Assembly (NCBI GenBank): GCA_012064415.1 | Contig: SSNU01000024.1 | Location: forward strand, 187,812 to 251,811 | Reading direction: 5' to 3' | DNA: 64,000 bases | Source of the DNA: Gyrodactylus bullatarudis | Taxonomy: Eukaryota > Platyhelminthes > Monogenea > Gyrodactylidea > Gyrodactylidae | Shown: in pieces, positions 22,559 through 33,507 of the stretch | Position numbering within the stretch: the stretch's first letter is position 1 | Layout of the letters: every line of letters starts with the position of its first letter | Program-made: the position numbers and the translations under genes | Notes under the pieces: generated by a model | Seen by the model: the letters and a program-made list of their open reading frames with translations, nothing else | Database searches by the model: none | Told to the model about the DNA's origin: nothing

Positions 22559-23020
22559 CGCAAAAGTTTAGAGGGAAATGTACACTAGGATACTCTGGCA
22601 ATAGTGGCCTCTTGGGGTAGGGGTTTGTTGAACAGTTTACAGTCGATTGTGGAATTATGATGGATCTCAATGAACCTCGATATGCTTAATTTCTAGCTAA
22701 ATTGGAGTATTTATCATAGTAAAGTTAATCAGGAAACTTTGAGCCAATCAGAATCGTTTTTGTCAAATACGACATTTCATTGGATTAGAACTATAATGTG
22801 TTCTCTTTTACTACTTCGCATGTGGTTGTATGTGTATATACACCCCCTCCTTTTTCTCATTACTCTTTATAGTCAGATGTGTATACGAAATGTGTAAACT
22901 CTACATGATTGATAGGTTTGGGAAGTTATTATTCCCTATCAATACATACATACAAACTACTATCCTCATGCCTGTGATACAATCTCAGTGAATACAAAAG
23001 CACGAATCATGGAGAGAAAA
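22559..23020. other. Intergenic, nothing recognised
   Basis: This is the space between the 3' end of the TEX10 gene and the start of the DUF389 gene. It contains inverted CCAAT-like boxes (22740-22800) that may belong to the DUF389 promoter. Confidence 0.4.
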
Positions 23021-25003
23021 TCAGGTATTTATTTTGAGAAGATTTTGACTGAGTAAAGAGATCAGGTCTGACATTGAAGCGTGATAACTACCATTTAGGT
23101 CCTCTGATCCCTGTTCCTTGATGTAATCTAAATGATGAGAAAAAAATAGTTAAGCATCATCAAGTTGAGAGGGCCAGATGGGAAAATGGCATGTTGCATG
23201 ATTGAGAGGGGGGGGGGTATAAACACGTGCAAATGATGGGCTTAATGGTGAGTCACGTGCATATTTTTGAGGGGACAGTGATAAACTTACCCTGGAGGCA
23301 GTTGATGGTCGATTTTTGAGTCGCGTCGCTATTAGTAAAAATAATGAAAACTGAGATTTTTACATTCAACTAGGCGAATATATAGGAAAAGAACATTACT
23401 CATCGTTGGGATGTTGGGCATAGACTCTGGCCGTGGTCATCATAATTTGTAGTTGCTCTTGGGATAATTTAGAACTGGTTGATAGTCTAACTAACGGCGA
23501 AAGGACAGAGTTTACAAGACGACATTGCTGCCTGGTATCCCTGGGGAAGAAGGACAGAGCGAATTGATGTTAAAATTCTGTTCTAAAATGGGGTCAAACT
23601 TACGTCTTGGATCTCTCGAGAATGCCAACGCTAGAGGCCAAGGCGAGTATCCACGAGTCATGGATGAAGGCTAGCTTTTTGGGACATGTCTCGATTTGGG
23701 TGTGGAAATTTTTCTTGTACCTCTTTAGGTTTTGATTGAGCTGTTGAGTTATTTTCGATTGGGCTTTCTTGGTCGTTTTATTCAAGGAAGAGTCGATTTT
23801 GGCCAACTTAACCAAGAAGGAAATCTGACTATTGTCCATTGAGTTGGCCTTTTCAAGGGCCAGTTCAGCCTTGTCGATAATGCAATCGATCTGGTAGGTG
23901 GTGAGGGTGCTCAAGAAGAGGTTCTGCAACAGGAAACCCTCCGCATTCAACATTTCAACCAGGAAGAGGGACTTGTTTGTCAATTCTGGGTCCTGGGTCA
24001 GTTGACCAATCTCCGTCTTGTCAATGGGAAAGCGTTTGAAGCTTAGATGGACGACTCTGTCATATTCCTCCTCCGGGATCAGCAGATGGGCATAATCCCT
24101 GAGGAGGTAGTTGAGTCCCTTGACAGACCAGAATAGGCCACAGATATTCTCAAATGAGCACTTTTCTCTTATCTCCTCAAGGTAACGCAGGGTGTAGGAA
24201 TTGTGGAAGCGAAACAGACTGGTCACTCGTTCACAGAGACTGGTCTGAGACTCGATAACTTCCTGGCTAGAGGGGAACCAGCTGCCGAGTTGACTTGAGT
24301 CAAGGTTGTATTCGGAGAGGAGTCGAGTTGAAGCCTCGACCAAGGCCAGTTTACAGGAAACGTTGAATTTACTATCGATAAGCTGGTCAAAATACTGGAA
24401 TATTCTAGTAAAGTTCTTGAAAAATTCATAGCTCGTAAGGAAACTTCCGATCAGATGAGTCCGATGAGGATTTTTTGACAGGAAACTGAACAACCTGAGC
24501 CCTTCGGAGATCCAGATCTTCTCATTTCGGCTGATCATAATCTGAGAAATGGCGAGAATATTCTCAAAGAAGGGAGCTCCGTAATTCTCCTTGAGGAAAG
24601 TATCCGAGAGGCTAAAACATATATTCTTGATGATGGTGGGAATTTTATCCGATTGAATAGTTCGAGAGAATCGCAATAGATAACCGAAAAGGTCGCCAAA
24701 CTCAAAGGAACCAAAATCATTGCCAATTAAATCTTTTAGAGAGGACTTTGATGTAGATATTATTGAGATAATATCATAGACGTTCTCTAGATTTAAGCAA
24801 ATATCGTCAATGTCAGCACAATTGAGAGAATCAATAACTTGATTCAATATATTACACAAGTTGTGGGATTTCGCAGCAACAATTTTGGTCTGGGGCAATG
24901 TAATTTTACGAGATTTGACATCAACGATAGTTTCATTCTGTCTCTTGACTTTACGTCCGATCTTGAGCTTTACTTTTTGGAAATCTTTGACTTTTTTTAC
25001 CAT
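23021..25003 (-). CDS. TEX10: TEX10/IPI1-like rixosome subunit
   Basis: Exons 23604-25003, 23400-23540, 23291-23328 and 23021-23127 give 561 residues. The N-terminus (KKVKDFQKVKLKIGRKV, then DVKSRKITLP) is the hallmark of TEX10/IPI1 proteins. The rest is predicted helical, as expected for the HEAT/ARM-like repeats of this family. TEX10 works with LAS1L, NOL9, WDR18 and PELP1-type partners in ITS2 removal and 60S ribosome maturation in the nucleolus, and in rixosome-linked RNA decay. The protein is shorter than the vertebrate one, about 930 residues, and mainly lacks C-terminal length. The start is the first ATG in the open first exon. Moderate doubt concerns only the C-terminal exons. Confidence 0.75.
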
Positions 25004-25192
25004 CTGGAAATTTTTGTATTTATGAATTACTCAAACAAAATAAAACTTGTAATTTTCTAAATAAGCAAAAGTTTATCCAAGGTGCTAAAACAACTTTTCA
25101 AATTTAAATAAATTTCCAATGATTATTAACTTATTTTATTAATTTAATCTTTGTTAAAAATACAGTTTATAATCTATAGTTGTCATCTCTAT

Positions 25193-26239
25193 TCAAAAGA
25201 ATCGTTCCTTTTCATCCTTTTCAATTGGCGAAACCGTATCCTGAATTAGGACTATATTTAAGGGTGATGCAATGGCATAGGAAACCATTGCCACAATATG
25301 TCCTGGATTCCATTTAAACTGAAAGACTGTAAAATTGTAAATAATTGCTTGTATCGCTGCAAAGAATATGATAATTCCAAAGTATTGATTTGGCATTGCC
25401 TGTTGTATTGACATCATCCAATAGGTATTGAGAATTGACACGATAAAATACCCAATAAAGTAAAGCCTTGCAAAGAAATTGTCATCCACCTGGTACATGT
25501 CAGTGATGAGAAAATCTATTGAACTACTCAGCTCAAAGATGAAATAATAAATGGTTAAGACAAGTAGAGAGAAGAAGCTTGACAGTCCTACGGTAAAAGT
25601 CTTTGATGAACGATCGATTAGTCCTTTCCTCAGATAAATTGAAAAGGTAAGACAAATTGTTGAGATTATCGTCATCAGGTTCCCCTGTAGGTTAATGGAG
25701 GTAGGCTGGAATTCCGTAGCGTTGTATGATTTGTTCAAGAACAATTGATTACCATTCTGTTGATAGTAGTCAGAGATGCAAAAGGAAATTAGCCCGAATA
25801 TGTTGAAACCGAACAAGACGTAGCGCCAGAATTCGTAATTGCGAAATGTCTTTGAGAATGAAGCAATATGAGCGAATAACGTGTACGAGTTCATGATAAC
25901 GAATAGAGACAAAAGAGACGTGAATCTTAGGGCGAATGTGAATCCAAGGAAGGCGTGAACGTCCAGGAATCCCACCAGGGCATAATGCGACAAGAAGTAC
26001 TTGAAAAAGTCCTTCTTCGAGTAAGTGAAGGAGGAACTGGCCAGTTTGTAGATGGCGAAGGGCAGACACATGACCGTATAGAACAGGTAGGGGAAGACGT
26101 TCTGAAAGACTGGCATCCACACCTTGTGCTCACGGCCCATTTTATAGGTGAAGAGGGGCCCGAGGGGAAAGATGATCATTTGGATGATACCACCCAGGCA
26201 TATCAAGAGAATGACGGCCTCTTTCCAATGACGTGACAT
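25193..26239 (-). CDS. SLC35F-like multi-pass transporter (DMT superfamily)
   Basis: This is an intronless frame of 348 codons with about ten hydrophobic segments and short polar loops. The stretch FFKYFLSHYALVGFLDVHAF followed by LRFTSLLSLFVIMNSYTLF matches the layout of SLC35F1/F2-type proteins, where a DVxAN-like site precedes a Tyr/Thr-Ser-rich helix. Substrates of this subgroup are not settled in general, so none is proposed. It is separated from TEX10 by about 190 bp on the same strand. The family call is by pattern and may be a different DMT branch. Confidence 0.5.
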   Translation of the reverse strand: MSRHWKEAVILLICLGGIIQMIIFPLGPLFTYKMGREHKVWMPVFQNVFPYLFYTVMCLPFAIYKLASSSFTYSKKDFFKYFLSHYALVGFLDVHAFLGFTFALRFTSLLSLFVIMNSYTLFAHIASFSKTFRNYEFWRYVLFGFNIFGLISFCISDYYQQNGNQLFLNKSYNATEFQPTSINLQGNLMTIISTICLTFSIYLRKGLIDRSSKTFTVGLSSFFSLLVLTIYYFIFELSSSIDFLITDMYQVDDNFFARLYFIGYFIVSILNTYWMMSIQQAMPNQYFGIIIFFAAIQAIIYNFTVFQFKWNPGHIVAMVSYAIASPLNIVLIQDTVSPIEKDEKERFF

Positions 26240-27181
26240 TTGCTTGCTTTTATTTCCAACTGAAGAGAAAGTTTATCAACTATTCGTATTATTATTATTA
26301 ACCTACAGGATGTCTGCTGTATAAGAAAATTTTTTTACAGATAACAATAGAAATAATACTAGAAAGTTGTGTGTTTGTCTATTTGGGGTTTCGAATTGTG
26401 TAATCAATAAGCTCAGTGCATATAATATGAATTTAATACAGAGTGAGTTCATTTTTGTCAAAAAAAGATGGAATTACATCTGTATCCACATTCACACAAT
26501 AAACTTCCCCAGTCTGGAGGCGGAAATATAAGTTTTGGTGCTTGAAAAAGCACACATTCTGTTTTTGACTCTTGAAGGTATTTTGGAAAAAAATTGTTGG
26601 GAATCAATTTCTTAGTTGTAAGACAAAGTTTTCTAGATTTCAAAGGTCTACTTGAAAGTGACCATAAAATAAAATTTATAAAACAATTTAATTCTTTTAC
26701 TATTCCCAGACAAGATTAAAGCATAGAAAGTAAGATTTGAATAAATTAATAAGCTTTCCTCGATTTTCCCAAATCTTTGAAGCTCTATGAACCCTACGAA
26801 TTTCATTCAATCTTACCGTGTAAACACAGGTTATTTGAAATAATCTGTTTGAACATGGCTCATTTTTGATGATTTTTTTTGCCTAATAATAAAACTAATT
26901 TCATAATCTATTAAATCATGAGTTGATTTCAGACCTATCCTTCATGAATTTACACGCCCTCTAGCTTAGGTTCTCAATAGAATTGAGTCAATACAAAAAA
27001 AGGTTGAATCTAAATCGGTCTACAAGATACATTCGGGGGTTAGCTTCAACTACAGTCAATAACCATGCGAGTAACTATGGAATACTATTCAGTCATTATT
27101 CAGGTAGCAGCTACTCAAAACTACAGTAGTGGAGTGGTTAATGGTGCATTCAAAGGTAAGAGAAATAAAAACTGGAATTTA
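26240..27181. other. Intergenic, no gene seen
   Basis: This is AT-rich sequence between the transporter gene and the first CAP-like gene. Only short ORFs without recognisable content are present. Confidence 0.45.
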
Positions 27182-27796
27182 TTATTCCTTAGCACTTCCC
27201 TTGAAGGGATATGGTAGCTCATCCTTTGGTTGTCTCTGGTCGAATATGCAAATGGTGATTATGTTAAAGTCCTTGTTCGGACACCACTTTGAGGCACAAG
27301 CTATGGTCTTTACTCTGGCCGATGTTGCCTGGTTGAAGCTATCACATTCCTCACATCTGTCATCCTTGAATTTGTTGGCATCCTCTTCAAGGAGACTTCG
27401 GATCCTTAAGCAATCATGAAAATGGAACACTTACTCATCTAAGCCGTTATTGCCGATAACCAGTTGGCCACGGTTATCACCCTCTGGGAATTTTATGTAC
27501 TCAAATCTACACTTTTCCACATATTCCATGGCGAATTTGTAATTATTTTTGTCGTATTTCAATTTTTTCAGAGGTGGTTTTGGCTTTGGAGCCTTTCCGA
27601 TTCCCTTTGAGAGTTGTACTCGGAACTTGTTGATGGTATCTTCTACTGAGGTCTTGTAGTCGTTCTCTGTGCCAATGACATCACTAGAACCTATCGAGCC
27701 AATTTTGAAGAGATTCTTGAAGAAGCTCTTGAAGCCTGCTTCTGTCTGGCCAATTAGTAGACTCAGGACTACAGCTAATATAAGCTCTTTATACAT
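27182..27796 (-). CDS. Secreted CAP-like protein, array copy 1
   Basis: Exons 27435-27796 and 27182-27404 give 194 residues. A signal peptide (ELILAVVLSLLIGQTEA) is followed by a helix SVEDTINKFRVQLSKG, then a Pro/Lys loop, a second helix ending in EKCRFEY, and DNRGQLV. Exon 2 has SFNQATSARVKTIACASKWC and IITICIFD. These correspond in order to CAP/SCP (PR-1) helix 1, helix 2, the GEN block, the HFTQ-VW-VGC block and the VCNY strand. The catalytic-cavity His and Glu are replaced, so if it is CAP it is a divergent one. A TATAAATATG lies about 40 bp before the ATG. It is the first of five tandem minus-strand paralogs. Confidence 0.6.
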
Positions 27797-28377
27797 GATT
27801 TAGCTAACTTGGCTCCAGCAAAGCAGTTGCTCATATTTATAAATGAATAAGATGATTGCACAAACCATTAAACGCCAAAACATCTGTGCCCTTACATTAA
27901 CAAAAAAGTGCGCAAGAACAAGCTTTTATAGAATCGATTAGAAAAAAACAGTTATTTTGTTAATATTTTGCAGCCATTTCTACTCTGGACTATCAAACAA
28001 TCTTCCGGCCCTAAACCCTTTCAGGTCCAAGGCCCATATGTGGGTCAAAACATTAAAATTTTTGTAGAAATAAAGATTCCATAAATAAAAGATACAAACC
28101 ATTATCAATCCACTTGTTTATCAATCTTCCCGAAAAAAGTTGAACTAAAAGTTATCTTATTAGAATTGACTAAATTCACCTTATTTATTTAAAAAATCCT
28201 AAAATTACTTGTGCGGTTGCTTGAAAGTAGATGGGGAAAATGTATTGAAAAGTGTCGAAAAAAACATTTGGTAGCAGCTCGTTTCAGGTTCAGCTAAAAA
28301 TTGGGCCTAGCACTTCTTACTGGGCGTAGCCAATCAGATTCATTTGAATTCTTAAAAATGGGCTATTCGAGCCTACC
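27797..28377. other. Intergenic, no gene seen
   Basis: This spacer runs from CAP-like copy 1 to the TIR element. Beyond the TATA box no feature could be supported. Confidence 0.4.
27832..27841 (-). promoter_or_regulatory. TATA box of CAP-like copy 1
   Basis: TATAAATATG on the minus strand starts 45 bp upstream of the ATG at 27796. Copies 2, 4 and 5 carry a TATA-like box at nearly the same distance. Confidence 0.5.
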
Positions 28378-28958
28378 TTATACTTAGTCTGTGGTTCGGT
28401 TAAGGTTCAGTCTTTTCAATGGAGAGTATTCATGTGATAGGATTAAATCAAGACCACATGACGATTCCTTCCTATTCGAGTTTGAAGTTGAGCTAATTTC
28501 AGAAGACAGTTAGGAAACAAATAAAAGTATGATACTATTATTTCTCTCTCTTGTTATGAAAAGTTGTGACATTACCTGAATATGTTCCACCTGAACTAAA
28601 GTAGTATAGTAGGCAAGCTGAATGTGGACATTCAGGAGGATTAAAAAGTAAATTACCCTCAGATATTGATTGGTCTCTTCCCAACCTAGTACATTGCTTG
28701 AAATTAGATCGAGATGGCCTGACGGTCAAAGACCCAAGATACCCTCTAAAGTTATTCTCTACCAATTATAGTTACGAGTTGCAATTTCTCAAGACTCAAA
28801 GAGAGTAAACTTACATTTTATAGATGACTCTCTATTTCACTCATTATTGAGGCACCTTTGATTTATTCCCAGATTCTTATTCGATAAAATAGGCCCTATC
28901 ACATGAATACTGTGCATTGAATAGACTGGACCTTAACCGAACCATAGACTAAGTATAA
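28378..28958. mobile_element. 581-bp element with ~70-bp terminal inverted repeats
   Basis: The left end TTATACTTAGTCTGTGGTTC and the right end (reverse complement with TATGGTTC) match over about 70 bp with few mismatches, including a shared GTATTCATGTGATAGG block. The interior has no transposase frame, so it is a nonautonomous DNA element inserted between two CAP-like genes. A TA target duplication is possible but ambiguous. Confidence 0.7.
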
Positions 28959-29296
28959 TGTAGATAAAGGCAGTTTTATACTGGATAATAGGCTAGAAAT
29001 TATAAAAATATAATGTTAAAAACATTACTTATTAGTAGTCACACGTGTTACAATATTATATTAACTGAGATATTCTAAAAAATTGTAAATTAACGGATCA
29101 GAAGACGGGACTTTAAAGAATAGGTTAGCATTGAATTCCAACTCTCACAGAGGAATCGAAGAATGTGCTTAAAATTAACTTATTATACTTCTATTACTTA
29201 CAAGTAACCACGAGATTCACACACAAAATTATTTACAATAATTGTATTCAAGAAAACTTTGTATAAAAAGATATTATGGCTTTATTAAAGGAAAAT

Positions 29297-29893
29297 TCAT
29301 TGTTTTACTGGCTTGAATGGATAAGGTGCTTCATTATTCGGTTGCTTGTAATCGAATATGCAAACTGTGATGATACTAAATGTCTTTTGTGGACATATTT
29401 TCGAGGCACAACCAATCATCTTCGCTTTGGCCGATGCTGCCTGATTGAAGCTTGTGCACTTTTCACATCTGTTATCCTTGAATAGCTTGGCATCCTCCTC
29501 CAAAAGACCCATGATTCTACATAGGATAGAGAGTTATGACATTCTACCCAAAAGTAGTCTAATGCAAACTTACTCATTCAAGCCGTTATTGCCAATGACC
29601 AGTTGACCACGGTTATCACCCGTTGGGAATCTTATGTACTCGAATTTACACGGCTCCAAAAATTTCACCGCAAAGTCATGATATGTACTGTTATATTTCA
29701 ACTTTTTCAGAGCCGGATGAGGTTTCGGGGCATTCCCAAATTTCTTGGAGAGTTTGCCCCTAAATTCATTGATGGTATCTTCAACTGATTTCTTGTAGTC
29801 ATTCTCTGTGCCAATGACATCCGCTGAGCCGATACCTGCTACGGTTAAAATGAGACATGAGGCCAGTACGAGAAGCAAGCAGATTTTTATCAT
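29297..29893 (-). CDS. Secreted CAP-like protein, array copy 2
   Basis: Exons 29574-29893 and 29297-29516 give 179 residues with the same phase-2 intron as the other copies. The signal peptide is ICLLLVLASCLILTVAG. It then follows copy 1 closely: DVIGTENDYK, SVEDTINEFRGKLSKKFG, EPCKFEY, DNRGQLVIGNNGLNE, then CEKCTSFNQAASAKAKMIGC and IITVCIFD. Copies 1 and 2 form a close pair, sharing the EE(C/K)C Cys pair and the PYPFK end, and probably arose by recent duplication. The cavity His/Glu residues of active-site CAP proteins are absent. A TATAAATTTG lies 38-47 bp before the ATG. Confidence 0.6.
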
Positions 29894-29930
29894 GATGAAG
29901 CTTTTTTTCGGTAAGAGAACAACAGAATTT

Positions 29931-29940
29931 CAAATTTATA
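29931..29940 (-). promoter_or_regulatory. TATA box of CAP-like copy 2
   Basis: TATAAATTTG on the minus strand lies 38-47 bp upstream of the start codon, matching the spacing in copy 1. Confidence 0.5.
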
Positions 29941-30588
29941 AGCAAAGATATGAGTGCACTGCACAATGCAAATTAGGTTTGAACAGGTTTCATATATTTT
30001 ACGCAATTATTTCCATAGAGGTCAGGTTGAAATATCGTGCACTGAACCAAGCCCATAGAACTGAGAAGGCATAGTTAAGACTGGGTGTTGAATCTTAATT
30101 TCTACCATTTTGATGAATGACGTGATTACAGAAATTAATCGAGAACTACTTGCGTCTAAACGACAGATAAAGATGTAATTTTTCCAGCTAAAAATACTTT
30201 AAAAACATCATTCAGAAAATAAAAATTGAATACGAATTCTTTTGAAAACGAATGTGAAAATTTAAATTAACTGGGACTGATTTTCTTTCTCAAATGGCCT
30301 GAATAGATGCTTGAATATAGCATATTTCCTTGAGATTCGAAAATATAGTTAACCGATGATGAGAATAAAGAGAAATCCTTTCATTAATGCCATTTCTAGA
30401 ATTTCAATTCAAAATATTGCATAGATTTTGGTTAGTTTCTAACCCCCTCGATAACATGGCTAAACAAATGGCTCGATTCTTTAGGTGTCCGCTAGTTCTA
30501 GCCTTCTGATCTCTTTACACTCTCAAGATTACACATGAATTAGGAAAAGACCAAGTTTTATGGCAATTAGTAGTGTTTACTACATAAT
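29941..30588. other. Intergenic, no gene seen
   Basis: Spacer between CAP-like copies 2 and 3. No further repeat or coding signal was found. Confidence 0.4.
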
Positions 30589-31274
30589 TCAATATGGATC
30601 TTCGTTCTGGGCCAATCTAAAAGAGAGAGATATGTTACATGTTTAGAACGTACTTTTTATCCAGCAAGCAGAGGGTGGTAAACTGATTGTGGCCCTCTCT
30701 GAAGCAGCTCTTCGTGGCACATCCCACTTTGACAATTCCCCTAAAGATGATCTGCTTAAGTGAAGTGAGGTCCTCTTGACTTTTCGTATAGTTTCCTGCT
30801 TGTCTTTTGAGGATGTCAGAGATACTAGGAGTGAAACATCAGTAATTCGAACATTTACTCGGCGATTCCATGATGGAACCAAACTGCCTGGCCTCGCTCG
30901 TCTCCCCTTTCTAACTGGACAAACTCGGGACGACATGCTATAAGGGATTCAGCCGATTTTTGATAGCTTGCCTCAATACTGAGAGTGGTAAGGGGTGGCC
31001 TCGGTATTGGGACGGCTCCAATGCCAGCTGACACGACATTCCTAAAGTTGTTGATCACCTCCTCAACAGGCATGGCCAGTTTAACGGTCGAATTGAGTAT
31101 GTCTCGATTGCCAAGGAGACCACTGGCTAGAGTTGTTGTCTGAGGCGTCTCAGTTCGGGGCTTCTTACTGAAAAAAATGTCCCAAATTCTGTCCAGAATG
31201 GTCTCCCCCATAGCTGAGGCTAGGATTGAACATAGCAGGAACAAGACTGAGGTTTTTAACAAGTAAAAGTTCAT
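30589..31274 (-). CDS. Secreted CAP-like protein, array copy 3
   Basis: Exons 30859-31274, 30654-30824 and 30589-30616 give 204 residues. The signal peptide (SVLFLLCSILASAMG) is followed by a longer Thr-rich spacer, then VEEVINNFRNVVSAGIG, a Pro-rich loop, a helix to LIACRPEF, and DERGQAVWFHHG. Exon 2 carries KQIIFRGIVKVGCATKSC and FTTLCLLD; a 28-nt last exon ends NEDPY. VGCA-x3-C is the clearest CAP-like block. It groups with copies 4 and 5 through VGCAT and GQxVxFHxG. No clear TATA box was seen upstream. Confidence 0.6.
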
Positions 31275-31845
31275 CTCTACTCAAATATCAGGATGAGTTA
31301 TTATGAAGAGTTTCTTAATTGCGCATATGCATTTTAAAAATTCTCAAAGATAACCACAAATCTGTTCATTAGCTGCGGAAAGAAGGAAATTTCTACTCTT
31401 GAAATAAGGATAAATTGAAGATGAATTTGAAATTAATCAGAAATTAATAGCGTGTCCAAAGAACTTACGCAGATTTCAAGATTCAAATTCATTTTTATTT
31501 AATGCAGTATTGAGTTTTATAGGGGCACTTTGATGGCCCAACAGATTAACCCCCCCCCAGTGGATAATAATAGGGGATATTTATTTCTACTCCTAGAATA
31601 AAATAATATGAGAATAGCATTGCTTTGCTTTATATCTGCATGATAAACTAGTTCGTAGAATGAAGAAGTCAATTTTGTATTTGTAAAACTCAATTGTCTA
31701 ATTAGTATGTAACTAAGGCTGGAAAAAAAACAAAACTGAATTAACATGAATACTTCACACTGTAGATTTCATAAATATGAATAGTCTAGTTAGCTTTTTT
31801 ATTTTTTCCTATTTGATTCTTTCTTCATCTCTTCATTTACCACAA
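31275..31845. other. Intergenic, no gene seen
   Basis: Spacer between CAP-like copy 3 and the transposase remnant. It has a poly-C run near 31550 and no supported gene. Confidence 0.4.
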
Positions 31846-32386
31846 TGTCTCCCTATAGTAAAAACATGACAAAAAGGTAAGAGAGAAAATTCTTCAATTA
31901 CATGATGAAGGCAGAGCATGGAGGGAATTTGCTGATAACTCTGATGTGCATTATACAACAGCAAGATCATGGATATTATCAGAACGACCTGCTCCAAATC
32001 CTAGAGGTGATCCTAACGACATGAAGAAGTCTCAACAAATGGTCGACTCTTTAATTGATTTCATTGATAACAATAACCAAGCCACTCTGTCTCAATGTAA
32101 AGAAATGATTCATTCCAAATTTCGTATTTCAGTGGCTATTTCTACGATACATAATTGGTTGGATTGTGAAATGTACTCTCTAAAGGATATCAGAACTATG
32201 CCTATTGGGATGAACTCTCATGAAAATAAAATAGCCAGGAGAGAGTATATAAGCAATGTAATTGAGGACAGATCTGCTGGACGTCACTTAATATGGGTAG
32301 ACGAGAGTAATTTTAATATATTTTTTCGGCAACTTTTCGAAAAATTTTATATTCCTGCTATGAATTTAGAAGATTTAATTGAATAG
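31846..32386 (+). pseudogene. Tc1/mariner-like (IS630-type) transposase, truncated
   Basis: The product begins MSPYSKNMTK and, after a one-base frameshift near 31876, continues KVREKILQLHDEGRAWREFA, a paired helix-turn-helix DNA-binding region (to about 32190). The first catalytic block is LIWVDESNFN near 32290-32320. Soon after it the frame ends in IPAMNLEDLIE, so most of the DDE/D catalytic core is deleted. The enzyme is therefore inactive. It lies in the CAP-like array on the opposite strand. No TIRs were recognised. Confidence 0.7.
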
Positions 32387-32864
32387 TAATAATTAATTAA
32401 TTATAATTAATGATAATAATTTTTGATAAAATAAATATTTTCTGTAATTATTATTTCTATTTAACTTTTCACATAAACTGAACGAAATGGACTATTCATA
32501 TTTATGAAAGAGAATTGAAAAAGGTATAGTATTATTATTTTAGATTTTGAGACCGTTCTAATTCCTAGGGCTAACGATAGCTTGAATTTATTGAACATTT
32601 TAATGGTCATCTAAACATTTCAGCAAGCTTCTTCTGAGTCTGAGCTGAACAGCAACCTTTGTCACTTGTTTTTCGATATACTGACACTCGGTTTTTCTAA
32701 AGTTAACCATAAAAGAACCAAAGCAAAGAGTTCTTTTACTATTTCATTAACTATAAATTTCAACTCAACTGTAGAATTAACAAGAACAGAATTAGATTTT
32801 ATAAAATACAAGTTTTATTTTCCTCCCTCAGAACGGTTCATCAGTGAAAGGCAGTCTAAAAATA
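32387..32864. other. Intergenic, no gene seen
   Basis: AT-rich sequence between the transposase remnant and CAP-like copy 4, without further supported features. Confidence 0.4.
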
Positions 32865-33470
32865 TTAAGGAGAATTAACCAAGGATGGAACCCACTTGAA
32901 GTCAAAGAAACACAAGGTCATAAAGGCATCCTTTTTATCGCGGAAACACTTTTTCGTTGCACAGCCAACCTTTGTCGATTTCCGGGAAATGATCTGCTTC
33001 AAGGCGACAAATACTCCTACTTGATAATTCTGACTCTGAAGGTCCAGGAATTTCTTTACTCTAAACGTATCAAGTATAGAAAGATAGAAGGCCTACTCTT
33101 CTGATCCGTCATGGAAGAAGACAGTCTGACCTCGAGGGTCTTCAACATATTCGCTACGACATGTAATCTTTTCCCCTGCAGACTTTTGATACTCCTTGTC
33201 TAGTTTGAGCAGTTTTATCTTTGGTTTCGGCACTGGCACCTGCCCATAACCCTGGTTGACAGTTTTCCTCACTACGTTGAATAGCTCCTCAAATGGAATA
33301 GTCAAATTCTCATCCGAATCGATAATGTCAACAGAGCCAAGGCCAAGAGTCTCGTTTGATTTGTTCTTCTTACCGAATAGTTTACTTAGGAATTTTTTTA
33401 TTGCATTTGCCGAAGATGGCTGAGCCGCAAGTAATACAAGCAGGACGATGAGTATTGTGGAAGCTTTCAT
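32865..33470 (-). CDS. Secreted CAP-like protein, array copy 4
   Basis: Exons 33097-33470 and 32865-33060 give 189 residues with the shared phase-2 intron. The start is the ATG at 33470, because it yields a signal peptide (TILIVLLVLLAAQPSSA) and sits about 30 bp after a TATA box; an upstream in-frame ATG at 33542 would bury the signal. The body has FEELFNVVRKTVNQGYG, PVPKPKIKLL, a helix to ITCRSEY, and RGQTVFFHDG. Exon 2 has LKQIISRKSTKVGCATKKC and FMTLCFFD. The array pattern is complete, but the usual CAP cavity residues are missing. Confidence 0.6.
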
Positions 33471-33499
33471 AATTTTCGCACTGAGCCACTCTTCTCTTG

Positions 33500-33507
33500 T
33501 ATTTATA
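33500..33507 (-). promoter_or_regulatory. TATA box of CAP-like copy 4
   Basis: TATAAATA on the minus strand lies 30-37 bp upstream of the chosen start codon at 33470, supporting that start. Confidence 0.5.
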
